Shown: positions 37,668-48,686 of the stretch, in pieces | Numbering within the stretch: position 1 is the stretch's first letter | How the letters are laid out: every line of letters begins with the position of its first letter | NCBI RefSeq assembly: GCF_003217325.1 | Contig: NZ_QJTI01000001.1 | Coordinates: 158,454-222,453 of the forward strand | DNA length: 64,000 nucleotides | Source of the DNA: Rhodopseudomonas faecalis | GTDB lineage: Bacteria; Pseudomonadota; Alphaproteobacteria; Rhizobiales; Xanthobacteraceae | Direction: 5' to 3' | Notes under the pieces: model-generated | What the model saw: only the letters and a program-made list of their open reading frames with translations | Told to the model about the DNA's origin: nothing | The model's database searches: none | Position numbers and translations under genes: made by a program

Positions 37668-37677
37668 GCGCAGGCTG

Positions 37678-38703
37678 ATGGCTGATTTCTGGACCAACTA
37701 TCTGCTGCCGTTCCTGATCGTGGTCGGCCAGAGTTTTCTGCTGATCACGGTGCTGCTCATCGTGATCGCCTACATTCTGCTCGCCGACCGCAAGATCTGG
37801 GCGGCGGTGCAGATCCGGCGTGGTCCGAACGTGGTCGGGCCGTGGGGGTTGCTGCAATCCTTCGCGGACCTTTTAAAATTCGTGTTCAAGGAGCCGATGA
37901 TCCCATCGGGCGCCAATAAGGGCGTGTTCCTGCTGGCGCCGCTGATCACCTGTATTCTGGCACTGGCGACCTGGGCGGTGATCCCGGTCAATGCCGGCTG
38001 GGTGATCGCCGACATCAATGTCGGCGTGCTGTACATTCTGGCGGTGTCGTCGCTGTCGGTGTACGGCATCATCATGGCCGGCTGGGCCTCGAACTCGAAA
38101 TACCCGTTCCTGGCCGCGCTGCGCTCGGCCGCGCAGATGGTGTCCTACGAGGTCTCGATCGGCTTTGTGATCGTGTGCGTGCTTTTGTGCGTCGGCTCGC
38201 TCAATCTGACCGCGATCGTGGAAGCACAAAACACCAAATACGGCATGCTCGGCTGGTATTGGCTACCGCTGTTCCCGGTGTTCGTGATCTTCTATGTCTC
38301 GGCGCTGGCCGAAACCAACCGGCCGCCGTTCGATCTGGTCGAGGCGGAGTCCGAGCTGGTCGCCGGCTTCATGGTCGAATATTCGTCGACCCCGTATCTG
38401 CTGTTCATGCTCGGCGAATACGTCGCCATCACCACGATGTGCGCGCTCGGCGCGATCATGTTTTTGGGCGGCTGGCTGCCGCCGCTGCCTTACGCGCCGT
38501 TCACCCTGGTGCCGGGGGTGATCTGGTTCCTGCTCAAAGCGTTCTTCATGTTCTTCCTGTTCGCGATGGCGAAGGCGATCGTGCCGCGCTACCGCTACGA
38601 CCAGCTGATGCGTCTGGGCTGGAAGGTGTTTTTGCCGCTGTCGCTGGTGATGGTCGTGATCGTCGCCGCGGTGCTGCAGTTCGCGGGGCTTGCGCCGAAA
38701 TGA
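37678..38703 (+). CDS. nuoH: NADH-quinone oxidoreductase subunit H
   Basis: Membrane subunit holding the quinone-access channel. The 341-aa chain has eight or nine membrane helices and the conserved [20 protein letters not shown] loop, the acidic loop [20 protein letters not shown] and [19 protein letters not shown]. It starts 10 bp after nuoG and ends 7 bp before nuoI. Confidence 0.97.
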   Translation: MADFWTNYLLPFLIVVGQSFLLITVLLIVIAYILLADRKIWAAVQIRRGPNVVGPWGLLQSFADLLKFVFKEPMIPSGANKGVFLLAPLITCILALATWAVIPVNAGWVIADINVGVLYILAVSSLSVYGIIMAGWASNSKYPFLAALRSAAQMVSYEVSIGFVIVCVLLCVGSLNLTAIVEAQNTKYGMLGWYWLPLFPVFVIFYVSALAETNRPPFDLVEAESELVAGFMVEYSSTPYLLFMLGEYVAITTMCALGAIMFLGGWLPPLPYAPFTLVPGVIWFLLKAFFMFFLFAMAKAIVPRYRYDQLMRLGWKVFLPLSLVMVVIVAAVLQFAGLAPK

Positions 38704-38710
38704 GGTGGTC

Positions 38711-39199
38711 ATGAGTCTGAACACTGCCGCTCGCTCGCTGCTGCTGACGGAGTTCGTTTCGGCGTTCTTCCTGGCGATGCGCTATTTCTTCAAGCCGAAG
38801 CCGACGCTGAATTACCCGTTCGAGAAGGGGCCGATCTCGCCGCGTTTCCGCGGCGAGCATGCGCTGCGCCGGTATCCGAATGGTGAGGAACGCTGCATCG
38901 CCTGCAAGCTGTGCGAAGCGGTGTGCCCGGCGCAGGCCATCACCATCGAGGCCGGTCCGCGCCGTAACGACGGCACGCGCCGCACGGTGCGCTACGACAT
39001 CGATATGGTGAAATGCATCTATTGCGGGCTGTGCCAGGAGGCTTGCCCGGTCGACGCCATTGTCGAGGGGCCGAACTTCGAGTTCGCCACCGAGACCCGC
39101 GAGGAGTTGTATTATGACAAGGCGAAGCTGCTCGCCAATGGCGATCGCTGGGAGCGGGAAATCGCCAAGCATATTCGACTCGACGCGCCTTACCGATGA
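38711..39199 (+). CDS. nuoI: NADH-quinone oxidoreductase subunit I
   Basis: Eight-iron ferredoxin-like subunit passing electrons to NuoB. Two [4Fe-4S] motifs are plain: [18 protein letters not shown] and [18 protein letters not shown]. The 162-aa length fits. The ATG at 38711 ([20 protein letters not shown]) is the family start. Confidence 0.97.
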   Translation: MSLNTAARSLLLTEFVSAFFLAMRYFFKPKPTLNYPFEKGPISPRFRGEHALRRYPNGEERCIACKLCEAVCPAQAITIEAGPRRNDGTRRTVRYDIDMVKCIYCGLCQEACPVDAIVEGPNFEFATETREELYYDKAKLLANGDRWEREIAKHIRLDAPYR

Positions 39200-39208
39200 G
39201 ATGAAGGC

Positions 39209-39847
39209 ATGACGCTTCCTGACCTGTTCTTCTATCTCTACGCCGGGGTGTGCGTAGCCTCCGCGGTGATGGTGATCGTGGCCCGCAACCCGGTGCACGC
39301 GGTGCTGTTCCTGATCCTGGTGTTCGTCAATTCCGCCGGGCTGTTCATGCTGATGGGGGCGGAGTTCCTCGCGCTGATCCTGGTGATCGTCTATGTCGGC
39401 GCGGTCGCGGTGCTGTTCCTGTTCGTCATCATGATGCTGGACATCGATTTCAAACAGCTGCGCCAGGGCTTTTTGCGCTATCTGCCGTTCGGCATGCTGG
39501 TCGGCCTGGTGTTTCTGGCCGAGCTGCTGCTTTTGGCTGGCGGCTGGGTGGTGCGACCGACCGTGGTTAAGAACGTCACGGCGCCGATCCCGACCGATAT
39601 CGGCAACACCGAGGCGCTCGGCCTCGTGCTGTACACGACCTACATCCATTACTTCCAGATCGCCGGCGTGGTGCTGCTGGTGTCGATGATCGGTGCGATC
39701 GTGCTGACCATGCGGCATCGTTCCAGCGTGAAGCGGCAGAATATCGCCGCGCAGAACGCCCGCAGCCCGGAGACGGCGATTGCGGTGCGCAAGGTGACGT
39801 CGGGGCAGGGGCTCCGCGAACAGGACTCGGCGGAGTGGGTGCAATGA
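39209..39847 (+). CDS. nuoJ: NADH-quinone oxidoreductase subunit J
   Basis: Membrane subunit with five helices; the conserved third helix reads [20 protein letters not shown]. The 212 aa include a hydrophilic C-terminal tail of about 35 residues. The stop overlaps the nuoK start (ATGA), indicating coupled translation. Confidence 0.96.
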   Translation: MTLPDLFFYLYAGVCVASAVMVIVARNPVHAVLFLILVFVNSAGLFMLMGAEFLALILVIVYVGAVAVLFLFVIMMLDIDFKQLRQGFLRYLPFGMLVGLVFLAELLLLAGGWVVRPTVVKNVTAPIPTDIGNTEALGLVLYTTYIHYFQIAGVVLLVSMIGAIVLTMRHRSSVKRQNIAAQNARSPETAIAVRKVTSGQGLREQDSAEWVQ

Positions 39848-40152
39848 CGGTCGGCTTGGGACACTACCTTTCGGTCGCGGCGATCCTGTTCACCATCGGT
39901 ACGCTCGGAATCTTCCTCAATCGCCGCAACGTCATCATCATCCTGATGTCGATCGAGTTGATGCTGCTCGCGGTCAACATCAACCTGATCGCGTTCTCGG
40001 CCTTCCTGAATGACCTCGTCGGCCAGGTGTTCGCGCTGCTGGTGCTGACCGTGGCCGCCGCAGAAGCGGCGATCGGGCTCGCAGTGCTGGTGGTCTATTT
40101 CCGCAATCGCGGCTCGATCGCGGTGCAAGACATCAACCTGATGAAGGGCTAG
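39844..40152 (+). CDS. nuoK: NADH-quinone oxidoreductase subunit K
   Basis: Small three-helix proton-channel subunit, 102 aa. The MrpC-like signature [20 protein letters not shown] holds a membrane glutamate required for proton transfer, with a second in [18 protein letters not shown]. Start ATG at 39844 overlaps the nuoJ stop. Confidence 0.97.
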   Translation: MTVGLGHYLSVAAILFTIGTLGIFLNRRNVIIILMSIELMLLAVNINLIAFSAFLNDLVGQVFALLVLTVAAAEAAIGLAVLVVYFRNRGSIAVQDINLMKG

Positions 40153-40159
40153 TCGGCAG

Positions 40160-42265
40160 ATGATTCAGGCCATCGTCTTCCTGCCGCTGATCGGTGCGCT
40201 GATCGCAGGTGCGATCGCGTTGATCGGCGCCCATGCCCGCCATCCGAGCGGTGACACCGTCGATCACGACGGCCATGGCGGCCATGCCCATGGCAACGAC
40301 GCGCCGCTGGTGGTGCACACCTCGTATGACGAGGCCCCGCAGGTCTCGCCGATGGGCCCGGACGATCGCGGCCATCACGTGCTGCCGCTGGAATTGCAGG
40401 CGGCTGGCTCGCGCGCGGCCGAATGGATCACCACCGGCCTGCTGATGGTCGCGGCGGCGCTGTCCTGGCTGACCTTGGTCGATATCGGCTTCATGCATCA
40501 CGACGCGATCCGGGTCACGGTGCTGCCCTGGATCAATTCCGGCGAATTGCAGGTGGCGTGGGCGCTGCGCGTCGATACCTTGACCGCGGTGATGCTGGTG
40601 GTGGTCAACACCGTGTCGGCGCTCGTGCACCTTTATTCGATCGGCTACATGCAAGACGATCCGCACCGGCCGCGGTTCTTCGGCTATCTGTCGCTGTTCA
40701 CCTTCACCATGCTGATGCTGGTGACCGCCGACAATCTGGTGCAGATGTTCTTCGGCTGGGAAGGAGTCGGTCTCGCCAGCTATCTGCTGATCGGCTTCTG
40801 GTATCAGCGCCCCTCGGCCAATGCCGCGGCGATCAAGGCGTTCGTCGTCAATCGCGTCGGCGATTTCGGCTTCCTGCTCGGCATCTGCACGGTGTTCTTC
40901 CTGGTCGGCTCGACCGACTTCGAGACCATCTTTGCCGCGGCGCCGGGCCTGACCGGCCGCACCATCGACTTCTTCGGCCTCAACGTCGATGCGCTGACGC
41001 TGGCCTGCCTGCTGCTGTTCATGGGCGCGATGGGCAAGTCGGCGCAGTTCCTGCTGCACACCTGGCTGCCGGACGCGATGGAAGGCCCGACCCCGGTGTC
41101 GGCGCTGATCCATGCCGCGACCATGGTCACCGCCGGCGTGTTCATGGTGGCGCGGTTGTCGCCGCTGTTCGAACTGTCGCCGGTGGCGCAGAACGTGGTG
41201 CTGTTCTTCGGCGCCACCACCGCCTTCTTCGGGGCCACCGTTGGCCTGGTGCAGAACGACATCAAGCGGATCGTCGCTTACTCGACCTGTTCGCAGCTCG
41301 GTTACATGTTCGTGGCGATGGGCACCGGCGCCTATTCGGTCGGCATGTTCCATCTGTTCACCCACGCGTTCTTCAAGGCGCTGTTGTTCTTGGGGGCCGG
41401 CTCGGTGATTCACGCCATGCATCACGAGCAGGACATCCGCCACATGGGCGGGCTCTGGAACCGGATTCCGTTCACCTATGTGGCGATGGTGATCGGCACG
41501 CTGGCGCTGACCGGCTTCCCGCTGACCGCCGGCTATTTCTCGAAGGACGCCATCATCGAGGCGGCGTTTGCCTCGGGCAACAGCATGGCGTTCTACGCCT
41601 TCCTGATGACCGTGATCGCCGCCGGCCTGACCTCGTTCTATTCCTGGCGGCTGGTGTTCAAGACCTTCCACGGCACGCCGCATGACCGCGCCCACTACAC
41701 CGCGGCCCATGAGAGCCCGGTCTCGATGCTGATCCCGCTGGGCGTGCTCGCGGCCGGCTCATTCCTGGCGGGCTTCCCGTTCAAGGAGCTGTTCGCGGGC
41801 CACGGCGTCGCCGAGTTCTTCCGCGACTCGCTGAAGGTCAATCCGCAGATCCTCGAGGCCATGCATCACGTGCCGGCAGCGGTGGCCTATGCGCCGACCG
41901 CAATGATGATTCTGGGCTTCCTGGTGTCGTGGATGTTCTATGTCAGCAGCCCGAACATGCCGGTCGATCTCGCGAACCGGATGCCGCGGCTCTACAATTT
42001 CCTGCTCAACAAATGGTACTTCGACGAGGCCTATGACGCGATCTTCGTCCGTCCGGCCAAGCGCTTTGGCCGCTTCCTGTGGAAGGCCGGTGACGGCGCG
42101 ATCATCGACGGGCTCGGGCCGGACGGCATCACCGCGCGCGTGCTCGACGTCACCCGCGGCGTGGTGCGGCTGCAGACCGGCTATCTGTACCACTACGCCT
42201 TCGCGATGCTGATCGGCGTTGCCGGTCTGATCACTTGGTTCTTGCTCGGCTCGGGGAGCCACTGA
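40160..42265 (+). CDS. nuoL: NADH-quinone oxidoreductase subunit L
   Basis: Large antiporter-like subunit with the long lateral helix. The 701-aa chain shows [40 protein letters not shown] and [20 protein letters not shown] with the conserved Glu/Lys/His proton residues. An early segment, residues about 30-75, is rich in His/Asp/Gly ([17 protein letters not shown]) and could bind metal; such His-rich loops occur in related genomes. The stop codon overlaps the nuoM start. Confidence 0.96.
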   Translation: MIQAIVFLPLIGALIAGAIALIGAHARHPSGDTVDHDGHGGHAHGNDAPLVVHTSYDEAPQVSPMGPDDRGHHVLPLELQAAGSRAAEWITTGLLMVAAALSWLTLVDIGFMHHDAIRVTVLPWINSGELQVAWALRVDTLTAVMLVVVNTVSALVHLYSIGYMQDDPHRPRFFGYLSLFTFTMLMLVTADNLVQMFFGWEGVGLASYLLIGFWYQRPSANAAAIKAFVVNRVGDFGFLLGICTVFFLVGSTDFETIFAAAPGLTGRTIDFFGLNVDALTLACLLLFMGAMGKSAQFLLHTWLPDAMEGPTPVSALIHAATMVTAGVFMVARLSPLFELSPVAQNVVLFFGATTAFFGATVGLVQNDIKRIVAYSTCSQLGYMFVAMGTGAYSVGMFHLFTHAFFKALLFLGAGSVIHAMHHEQDIRHMGGLWNRIPFTYVAMVIGTLALTGFPLTAGYFSKDAIIEAAFASGNSMAFYAFLMTVIAAGLTSFYSWRLVFKTFHGTPHDRAHYTAAHESPVSMLIPLGVLAAGSFLAGFPFKELFAGHGVAEFFRDSLKVNPQILEAMHHVPAAVAYAPTAMMILGFLVSWMFYVSSPNMPVDLANRMPRLYNFLLNKWYFDEAYDAIFVRPAKRFGRFLWKAGDGAIIDGLGPDGITARVLDVTRGVVRLQTGYLYHYAFAMLIGVAGLITWFLLGSGSH

Positions 42266-43785
42266 TGACGGCCTCCATCATGACTTGGCCCATTCTGTCG
42301 GTCGTCACCTTCCTGCCGGTGGTCGGTGCGCTGGCGATCTATGTGATCCGCGGCAGCGAGGAGACCGGGGCGCGCAACGCGCGCTGGATCGCGCTGTGGA
42401 CCACCGTGATCACCTTTGCGGTGTCGCTGATCCTGGTGCAGCGCTTTGATCCGAGCTCGCCGGAATTCCAGTTCGTGGAGAAGGCGCCCTGGCTCGCCGC
42501 CGGCATCGGCTATCACATGGGCGTCGATGGCATCTCGCTGCCGCTGGTGATCCTGACCACCGCGCTGATGCCGTTCTGCATCATCGCCAGCTGGAAGTCG
42601 GTGACGCTGCGGGTGCGCGAATACATGATGGCGTTTCTGATCCTGGAAACGCTGATGGTCGGCACCTTCTCGGCGCTCGATCTGGTGCTGTTCTATCTGT
42701 TCTTTGAAGGCAGCCTGATCCCGATGTTCCTGATCATCGGGGTGTGGGGCGGCCCGCGCCGGGTGTATGCCACCTTCAAATTCTTCCTCTACACCTTGCT
42801 CGGCTCGGTGTTGATGCTGCTGGCGATCATCGCGCTCTATCTGCAGGTCGGCACCACCGACATTCCGACGCTGCTGCACAGCAATCTGCCGCGCAATCTG
42901 CAGACCTGGGCGTGGCTGGCATTCTTCGCCTCGTTCGCGGTCAAGATGCCGATGTGGCCGGTGCACACCTGGCTGCCGGACGCCCACGTCGAAGCGCCGA
43001 CCGCGGGCTCGGTGGTGCTGGCCGCGATCCTGCTGAAGATGGGCGGCTATGGTTTCCTGCGGTTCTCGCTGCCGATGTTCCCGCTGGCGTCGGCCGACTT
43101 CGCGCCGCTGATCTTCACGCTGTCGGTGATCGCGATCGTCTACACCTCGCTGGTGGCGCTGATGCAGGAGGACATCAAGAAGCTGATTGCCTACTCTTCG
43201 GTGGCGCATATGGGCTTCGTCACCATGGGCATCTTTGCCGGCACCACCCAGGGCATCGCCGGCGGCGTGTTCCAGATGGTGTCGCACGGCATCGTGTCGG
43301 GCGCGCTGTTCCTGTGCGTCGGCGTGGTCTACGACCGCATGCACACCCGCGAGATCGCCGCCTATGGCGGGCTCGTCAACCGCATGCCGCTCTATGCGAT
43401 GGTGTTCATGGTGTTCACCATGGCCAATGTCGGGCTGCCCGGCACCTCTGGCTTCATCGGCGAATTTTTGACGCTGCTCGGCACGTTCCGCGTCAACATC
43501 CCGACCGCGACCGTGGCCACGCTCGGCATCATCCTGTCGGCGTCCTATGCGCTGTGGCTGTACCGCAAGGTGGTGTTCGGCGCGATGGTCAAGCCGTCGT
43601 TGGCGTCCATCAAGGATCTGACCTGGCGGGAAGGGGTGACGCTGGCGCCGCTGGTGGTGCTGACCATTCTGTTCGGAGTCTATCCGAAGCCGGTGCTCGA
43701 CATGTCGGCCGCCTCGGTCAATCTCCTCGTCCAAAACTATGCATCTGCGCTGACGGCCGTGAAGGCTGCCGCGCTGCTGCCATGA
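42265..43785 (+). CDS. nuoM: NADH-quinone oxidoreductase subunit M
   Basis: Antiporter-like proton-pumping subunit, 506 aa and about 14 helices. Signature segments are [40 protein letters not shown] and [20 protein letters not shown]. The ATG at 42265 is inside the nuoL stop (TGATG). Confidence 0.97.
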   Translation: MTASIMTWPILSVVTFLPVVGALAIYVIRGSEETGARNARWIALWTTVITFAVSLILVQRFDPSSPEFQFVEKAPWLAAGIGYHMGVDGISLPLVILTTALMPFCIIASWKSVTLRVREYMMAFLILETLMVGTFSALDLVLFYLFFEGSLIPMFLIIGVWGGPRRVYATFKFFLYTLLGSVLMLLAIIALYLQVGTTDIPTLLHSNLPRNLQTWAWLAFFASFAVKMPMWPVHTWLPDAHVEAPTAGSVVLAAILLKMGGYGFLRFSLPMFPLASADFAPLIFTLSVIAIVYTSLVALMQEDIKKLIAYSSVAHMGFVTMGIFAGTTQGIAGGVFQMVSHGIVSGALFLCVGVVYDRMHTREIAAYGGLVNRMPLYAMVFMVFTMANVGLPGTSGFIGEFLTLLGTFRVNIPTATVATLGIILSASYALWLYRKVVFGAMVKPSLASIKDLTWREGVTLAPLVVLTILFGVYPKPVLDMSAASVNLLVQNYASALTAVKAAALLP

Positions 43786-43810
43786 ACGCTGCAGTTCAGG
43801 ATCGCACGCC

Positions 43811-45247
43811 ATGACATTCGAGATCGCCGGCTACCAACTGCTCCCGGTGCTGCCGGAACTGCTGCTGCTGACGGGCGGCATGGTGCTGCTGATGATCGGC
43901 GCCTATGGCGGCCAGCGCACCACGGGGCTGGTCACCGGGCTGGCGGTGCTGCTGCTCGGCGCCACCGGCGCCGCGGTGCTGATGCTGCCGGCCGGACGGC
44001 TGGAGACCTTTGGCGGCAGCTTCGTGCTCGACGATTTTGCGCGCTTCATGAAGGTGCTGGCGCTCGGCGCCTCGGCGATCACCCTGATTCTGTCGCGTGA
44101 ATTCCTGTCGGACCCGTCACGGCGCATCTTCGAGTTTGCCGTGCTGGTGGTGCTGTCGTCGGCCGGCATGATGGTGCTGATCTCGGCCGGCGACCTGATC
44201 ATGGTCTATCTCGGCCTCGAATTGATGAGTCTCGCGCTCTACGTGGTCGCGGCCAGCAATCGCGAGGACCCGAAATCCAACGAAGCCGGCATGAAGTATT
44301 TTGTGCTCGGCGCGCTGTCGTCCGGCATGCTGCTGTATGGCGCCTCGTTGGTTTATGGCTTCACCGGCACGGTCAGTTTTGCCGGCATCGCGGCCGCGGC
44401 CAAGGATGGCAGCGTCGGGCTGGTGTTCGGCCTGGTGTTTCTGCTGGCTGGCCTGTGCTTCAAAGTTTCGGCGGTGCCGTTCCACATGTGGACGCCCGAC
44501 GTCTATGAGGGCGCGCCGACCCCGGTGACCGCGTTCTTCGCCTCGGCGCCCAAGGTCGCGGGCGTGGCGGTGTTCGTGCGGGTGGTGCTGACCGCGTTCC
44601 CCGACGTGCTGCAGCAGTGGCAGCAGATCGTGGTGTTCGTCGCGATCGCCTCGATGGCGCTCGGCTCGTTCGGCGCGATCGGCCAGAAGAACATCAAGCG
44701 GCTGATGGCCTATTCGGCGATCGCCCATATCGGCTTTGCGCTGGTCGGGCTGTCGGCCGGCACTGCTGAAGGCGCTCAGGGCGTGCTGGTCTATATCGCC
44801 ATCTATGTGGTGATGACGCTCGGCGGGTTCTCGGTGATCCTGGCGATGCGTCGCAATGGCCAGGCCGTGGAACAGATCAGCGACTTCGCCGGCCTGTCGC
44901 GCACCAATCCGCAGCTTGCCTTCTTCTTCGGGATGCTGATGTTCTCGCTGGCCGGCATCCCGCCGCTCGCGGGCTTCTTCGCCAAGTTCTACGTGTTCCT
45001 GGCAGCGGTGAAGGCCGGCCTGATCGCGCTGGCGGTGATCGGCGTCATCACCAGCGTGGTGGGCGCCTATTACTATCTGGCGATCGTCAAGGTGATGTAT
45101 TTCGACCCGCCGAAAACCGCGATCGATCCGGTGCGGTTCGAGGTCGGCGGCGTGGCAGCGGCGGCGGGTCTGCTCAATCTGCTGTACTTCGTTTATCCGG
45201 GGCCGCTGGTCAGTGCCGCGGGCGTTGCGGCCAAGTCGCTGTTCTAG
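43811..45247 (+). CDS. nuoN: NADH-quinone oxidoreductase subunit N
   Basis: Third antiporter-like subunit, 478 aa. It shows MVYLGLELMSLALYVVAASN, VPFHMWTPDVYEGAPTPVTA and KRLMAYSAIAHIGFALVGLS. It completes the nuoA-N set. birA begins 1 bp after the stop codon, so the operon probably continues. Confidence 0.97.
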   Translation: MTFEIAGYQLLPVLPELLLLTGGMVLLMIGAYGGQRTTGLVTGLAVLLLGATGAAVLMLPAGRLETFGGSFVLDDFARFMKVLALGASAITLILSREFLSDPSRRIFEFAVLVVLSSAGMMVLISAGDLIMVYLGLELMSLALYVVAASNREDPKSNEAGMKYFVLGALSSGMLLYGASLVYGFTGTVSFAGIAAAAKDGSVGLVFGLVFLLAGLCFKVSAVPFHMWTPDVYEGAPTPVTAFFASAPKVAGVAVFVRVVLTAFPDVLQQWQQIVVFVAIASMALGSFGAIGQKNIKRLMAYSAIAHIGFALVGLSAGTAEGAQGVLVYIAIYVVMTLGGFSVILAMRRNGQAVEQISDFAGLSRTNPQLAFFFGMLMFSLAGIPPLAGFFAKFYVFLAAVKAGLIALAVIGVITSVVGAYYYLAIVKVMYFDPPKTAIDPVRFEVGGVAAAAGLLNLLYFVYPGPLVSAAGVAAKSLF

Positions 45248-45248
45248 G

Positions 45249-46061
45249 ATGACGCTCGCGCTCGGAGTGAGGGCGCAGGCCGCCGGCACGAGGCTGGCCT
45301 GTTTCGACCAGCTTGGCTCGACCAATGCCGAGGCGGCGGCAAGGGCTAGGGCCGGCGAGGTTGGTCCGATCTGGTTCGTCACCACCGAACAGACCGCGGG
45401 ACGGGGCCGCCGACAGCGGCCCTGGATCGCGCCGCGCGGCAATCTCGCCGCCAGTCTGCTGGAAGTGATCGATGTCAGCCCAGGGATGGCGGCGACGCTC
45501 GGCTTTGCCGCCGGGCTGGCGCTTGAGTCGGCGCTGCAGGCGGTCACCGCGCATTATATCGCCAGCTACGCGGTGCCGCTGGCCATCGATTACCGGCTGA
45601 AATGGCCCAATGACGTGCTCGCCAATGGCAACAAGCTCGGCGGCATTCTGCTGGAGGCCGAGAACATGGCCGATGGCCGCCTGGCGGTGGTGGTCGGGAT
45701 CGGCACCAACATCGTCGCGCATCCGACCGGCACCCCGTATCCTGCTACCTCGCTGCATGCGTTGGGGCTGCAGGTCAGCGCCGAACAGGTGTTTGCGGCG
45801 CTGTCGGACAGCTGGACCGAGCTGCGCGGGCTTTGGGACAATGGCCGCGGATTTGCCGAAATCCGAAGGCTTTGGCTGCAGCGCGCCAAGGGTTTGGGCG
45901 AGCCGGTCTCGATCCGCACTGGCACAACCGTGATAGAAGGCCTATTCGACTGCATCGATGAGGCAGGCTGCCTGATCGTCAGGACGCCTGAAGGCCGACG
46001 GATTCCGATCGCCGCGGGCGACGTGCATTTTGGTTCGACGGCCTCCGCGGGAGCTTCTTAA
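45249..46061 (+). CDS. birA: Biotin--[acetyl-CoA-carboxylase] ligase
   Basis: Attaches biotin to carboxylase carrier domains. The 270-aa protein has STNAEAAARARAG, the biotinyl-AMP loop AGRGRRQRPWIAP, and DYRLKWPNDVLANGNKLGGI, then a C-terminal SH3-like cap. It lacks the N-terminal HTH domain of E. coli BirA, so it is not a repressor. ATG at 45249. It overlaps rnj by one base; the nuoN-birA-rnj spacing suggests read-through transcription. Confidence 0.93.
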   Translation: MTLALGVRAQAAGTRLACFDQLGSTNAEAAARARAGEVGPIWFVTTEQTAGRGRRQRPWIAPRGNLAASLLEVIDVSPGMAATLGFAAGLALESALQAVTAHYIASYAVPLAIDYRLKWPNDVLANGNKLGGILLEAENMADGRLAVVVGIGTNIVAHPTGTPYPATSLHALGLQVSAEQVFAALSDSWTELRGLWDNGRGFAEIRRLWLQRAKGLGEPVSIRTGTTVIEGLFDCIDEAGCLIVRTPEGRRIPIAAGDVHFGSTASAGAS

Positions 46062-47731
46062 TGGCACGACCGGATGAACTCACCTTCGTTCCCCTCGGGG
46101 GCGTCGGTGAGATCGGCATGAATTTGTATCTTTACGGGATCGGCAAGGGGCCTCAGCGCAGCTGGCTCGCCGTCGATCTCGGGGTGTCGTTCGGCGATGA
46201 GGAGCACCTGCCGGGCATCGATCTGATCATGGCCGACATCGCGTTTCTGGAAAAGGAGCGCAAGAATCTGGTCGGCCTGGTGCTGACCCACGCCCATGAA
46301 GACCATTTTGGCGCCATTCTCGATCTGTGGCCGCGGCTGCAATGCCCGATCTACGCCACGCCGTTCTCAGCCGCGCTGTTTCAAGCGAAATGCGAAGCCG
46401 AGCGTGAGCCGCCCAAAATTCCAGTGACGGTGGTGCCCTCGGGCGGCCGTGTCGATGTCGGCCCGTTCAATGTCGAATTCGTGCCGGTGGCGCATTCGAT
46501 CCCGGAATCGCATGCGCTCGCGATCCGCACCACCGCGGGCCTGGTGCTGCACACCGGCGACTGGAAGATCGACCGCACGCCGATCATCGGCGCGCCGACC
46601 GACGAAAAGCGGCTGCGCGAACTCGGCGACGAGGGCGTGCTGGCCCTGATCGGCGATTCCACCAATGCGGTGCGCGACGGCTGTTCGCCGTCCGAGTCCG
46701 AAGTGGCACGCACCATCGCCGAACTGGTGAAGGCCGCCAAAGGCCGCGTTGCGGTCACGACCTTTGCCTCCAATGTCGGGCGGCTGCGTGCCATCGCCGA
46801 TGCCGCGCGCGAAGCGGAGCGCGAGGTGGTGGTGGTCGGCCGCGCCATGGAACGCCTGGTGCAGGTGGCGCGCGAGACCGGCTATTTCGACGGCGTGCAG
46901 AATTTCCGCAGCGCCGAGTATTATGGACACTTTCCGGCCGACAAGGTGCTGGCGCTGTGCACCGGCAGCCAGGGCGAGCCGCGCGCGGCGCTGGCGCGCA
47001 TCGTCAATGACGATCACCCGCAGGTGACGCTGAACCGCGGCGACTGCGTGATCTTCTCGTCGCGCACCATTCCCGGCAATGAGAAGTCGGTCGGCCGCAT
47101 CATCAACGGTCTGGTCGAGCTCGGCGTCGAAGTGATCACCGACCGCACCCATCTCGTCCATGTGTCCGGCCATCCGCGCCGCGATGAAATGCGCGAACTG
47201 CTGTCCTGGGTGCGGCCGCAACTGGTGATTCCGGTGCATGGCGAGGCGCTGCATCTGCACGAACACGCCAAGCTGGCGCGCGCAGCCGGCGTGCCCAAAG
47301 TGCTGATCTGCGGCAATGGCGATCTGGTGCGGCTCGGCCCCGGCGATCCGTCGATCATCGGCGAGATTCCGGTCGGCCGGCTCTACAAAGACGGTTCGAT
47401 CCTGGAACAAGAGAGTTCGCGCGCGGTTGTCGAGCGCCGGAAAATGGCATTCTCCGGCTGCGTCTTCATTGCGCTGGCGCTCACCGACAAGGGCGAACTG
47501 GCCGACGATCCCGAAGTCGATTTGGTCGGCATTCCGGAAAAGAACGCCAACGGCGAAGTGCTCGACGATCTGGTGTTCGAGGCGGTGCAGGCGACTTTTG
47601 AGACGCTGCCGCGCGCCCGCCGCCGTGATCCCGATGCGGTCGCCGAAGCGGTGCGCCGTGCGGTGCGCGCCGCCGTGAATGCCGAGTGGGGCAAGAAGCC
47701 GCTGTGCTTCGTGCACGTATTGACGGTTTGA
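46061..47731 (+). CDS. rnj: Ribonuclease J
   Basis: Metallo-beta-lactamase/beta-CASP nuclease with 5'-exo and endo activity in rRNA and mRNA processing. The metal-binding motif LTHAHEDHFGAILDLW and later HIS/ASP sites (VHTGDWKID-type region LVLHTGDWKIDRTPIIGAPT, DSTNAV) are present. The beta-CASP part has HVSGHPRRDEMRELLSWVRP and LVIPVHGEALHLHEHAKLAR. The 556-aa length is usual. It is the third gene of the nuoN-birA-rnj string. Confidence 0.95.
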   Translation: MARPDELTFVPLGGVGEIGMNLYLYGIGKGPQRSWLAVDLGVSFGDEEHLPGIDLIMADIAFLEKERKNLVGLVLTHAHEDHFGAILDLWPRLQCPIYATPFSAALFQAKCEAEREPPKIPVTVVPSGGRVDVGPFNVEFVPVAHSIPESHALAIRTTAGLVLHTGDWKIDRTPIIGAPTDEKRLRELGDEGVLALIGDSTNAVRDGCSPSESEVARTIAELVKAAKGRVAVTTFASNVGRLRAIADAAREAEREVVVVGRAMERLVQVARETGYFDGVQNFRSAEYYGHFPADKVLALCTGSQGEPRAALARIVNDDHPQVTLNRGDCVIFSSRTIPGNEKSVGRIINGLVELGVEVITDRTHLVHVSGHPRRDEMRELLSWVRPQLVIPVHGEALHLHEHAKLARAAGVPKVLICGNGDLVRLGPGDPSIIGEIPVGRLYKDGSILEQESSRAVVERRKMAFSGCVFIALALTDKGELADDPEVDLVGIPEKNANGEVLDDLVFEAVQATFETLPRARRRDPDAVAEAVRRAVRAAVNAEWGKKPLCFVHVLTV

Positions 47732-47770
47732 CTTCTAACAATTTGAAACAGACGGAAGATGGAGAAAGCC

Positions 47771-48175
47771 ATGCTGGGGCGGTTGAATCACGTTGCGATC
47801 GCGGTGAAGGACGCGGAGAAGGCCGCCAAGATCTATGGCGTCGGCTTCAATGCCGAGATTTCGGCGCCGGTGTCGCTGCCGGACCACGGCGTCATCACCG
47901 TGTTCGTGACGCTGCCCAACACCAAGATCGAATTCGTGCAGCCGCTCGGTGAGACTTCGCCGATCGCCAAGTTCTTGGAGCGCAATGCCGACGGCGGCAT
48001 TCATCACGTCTGCTACGAAGTGCCGGACATCATCGAGGCGCGCGATCGGCTGATCAAGGAAGGCGCGCGGGTGCTCGGCGATGGCACGCCCAAGATCGGC
48101 GCCCATGGCAAGCCGGTGCTGTTCTTCCATCCCAAGGACTTTTCCGGCGCCTTGGTCGAGATCGAGCAAGCCTAA
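47771..48175 (+). CDS. mce: Methylmalonyl-CoA epimerase
   Basis: Interconverts (2R)- and (2S)-methylmalonyl-CoA on the propionyl-CoA route. The 134-aa VOC-fold protein begins MLGRLNHVAIAVKDAEKAAK; metal ligands are in NHVAIAV, KIEFVQPLGETSPI, GGIHHVCYEVPDI and GALVEIEQA. An ATG at 47759 is in frame, but GGAGAAAG precedes the ATG at 47771 and the latter gives the family start. It lies 39 bp downstream of rnj. Confidence 0.93.
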   Translation: MLGRLNHVAIAVKDAEKAAKIYGVGFNAEISAPVSLPDHGVITVFVTLPNTKIEFVQPLGETSPIAKFLERNADGGIHHVCYEVPDIIEARDRLIKEGARVLGDGTPKIGAHGKPVLFFHPKDFSGALVEIEQA

Positions 48176-48178
48176 TCG

Positions 48179-48454
48179 ATGACAAGCATCAGCACCGCCC
48201 TCGCGATCTACTTCGTGCTGTGGTGGGTGGTGCTGTTTGCCATTCTGCCGTTCGGGGTGCGCAGCCAGTCCGAACAGGGGCAGCGGGCGCCGGGCACTGA
48301 TCCCGGCGCGCCGGTCAAAGCGCAGATGCTGCGCAAGCTGCTGTGGACCACGCTGATCTCGGCACTGATCTATGCCGCCGCCGCGCTCGCCTATCGCGCC
48401 GGCTACCTCGATATCGATCGATTATCAAAGCTGTTCGGCCTGCCGCTGAACTAG
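48179..48454 (+). CDS. DUF1467 family membrane protein
   Basis: The 91-aa protein has two membrane helices (about 7-27, with LAIYFVLWWVVLFAILPFGV, and 54-74) and the DUF1467 pattern PFGVRSQSEQG..PGTDPGAP in the loop. Function is unknown. It follows the epimerase gene by 3 bp, an arrangement typical of Rhizobiales, so co-transcription is likely. Confidence 0.9.
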   Translation: MTSISTALAIYFVLWWVVLFAILPFGVRSQSEQGQRAPGTDPGAPVKAQMLRKLLWTTLISALIYAAAALAYRAGYLDIDRLSKLFGLPLN

Positions 48455-48495
48455 CAACTACGCGCCAAGATTATTGATCGTGCTGATCCATCCGC

Positions 48496-48592
48496 ATGTC
48501 ATGGCCGGGCTCCGTCCCGGCCATCCACGTCTTTGATCTTGAAACGCTTTCAAGACGTGGGTGCCCGCGACAAGCGCGGGTATGACGAGGCA
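48496..48592. repeat. Dispersed GC-rich intergenic repeat, copy B
   Basis: GTCATGGCCGGGCTCCGTCC, then CGGCCATCCACGTCTTTGAT, and the end GCCCGCGACAAGCGCGGGTA correspond to 26795-26882. Confidence 0.7.
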
Positions 48593-48640
48593 TTGGTGGA
48601 AACTGTTAGATAACAGCATCGTTGACACCGGCTGCGCCCC

Positions 48641-48668
48641 AAAAAAAAGAGCAGGGTGTCAACCCTGC
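48641..48668 (-). terminator. Minus-strand rho-independent terminator
   Basis: On the minus strand GCAGGGT-TGAC-ACCCTGC is followed by TC and eight T residues. No annotated minus-strand gene precedes it except the short frame at 48687-48851. Confidence 0.75.
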
Positions 48669-48686
48669 CCGGACATCCATCCATCC

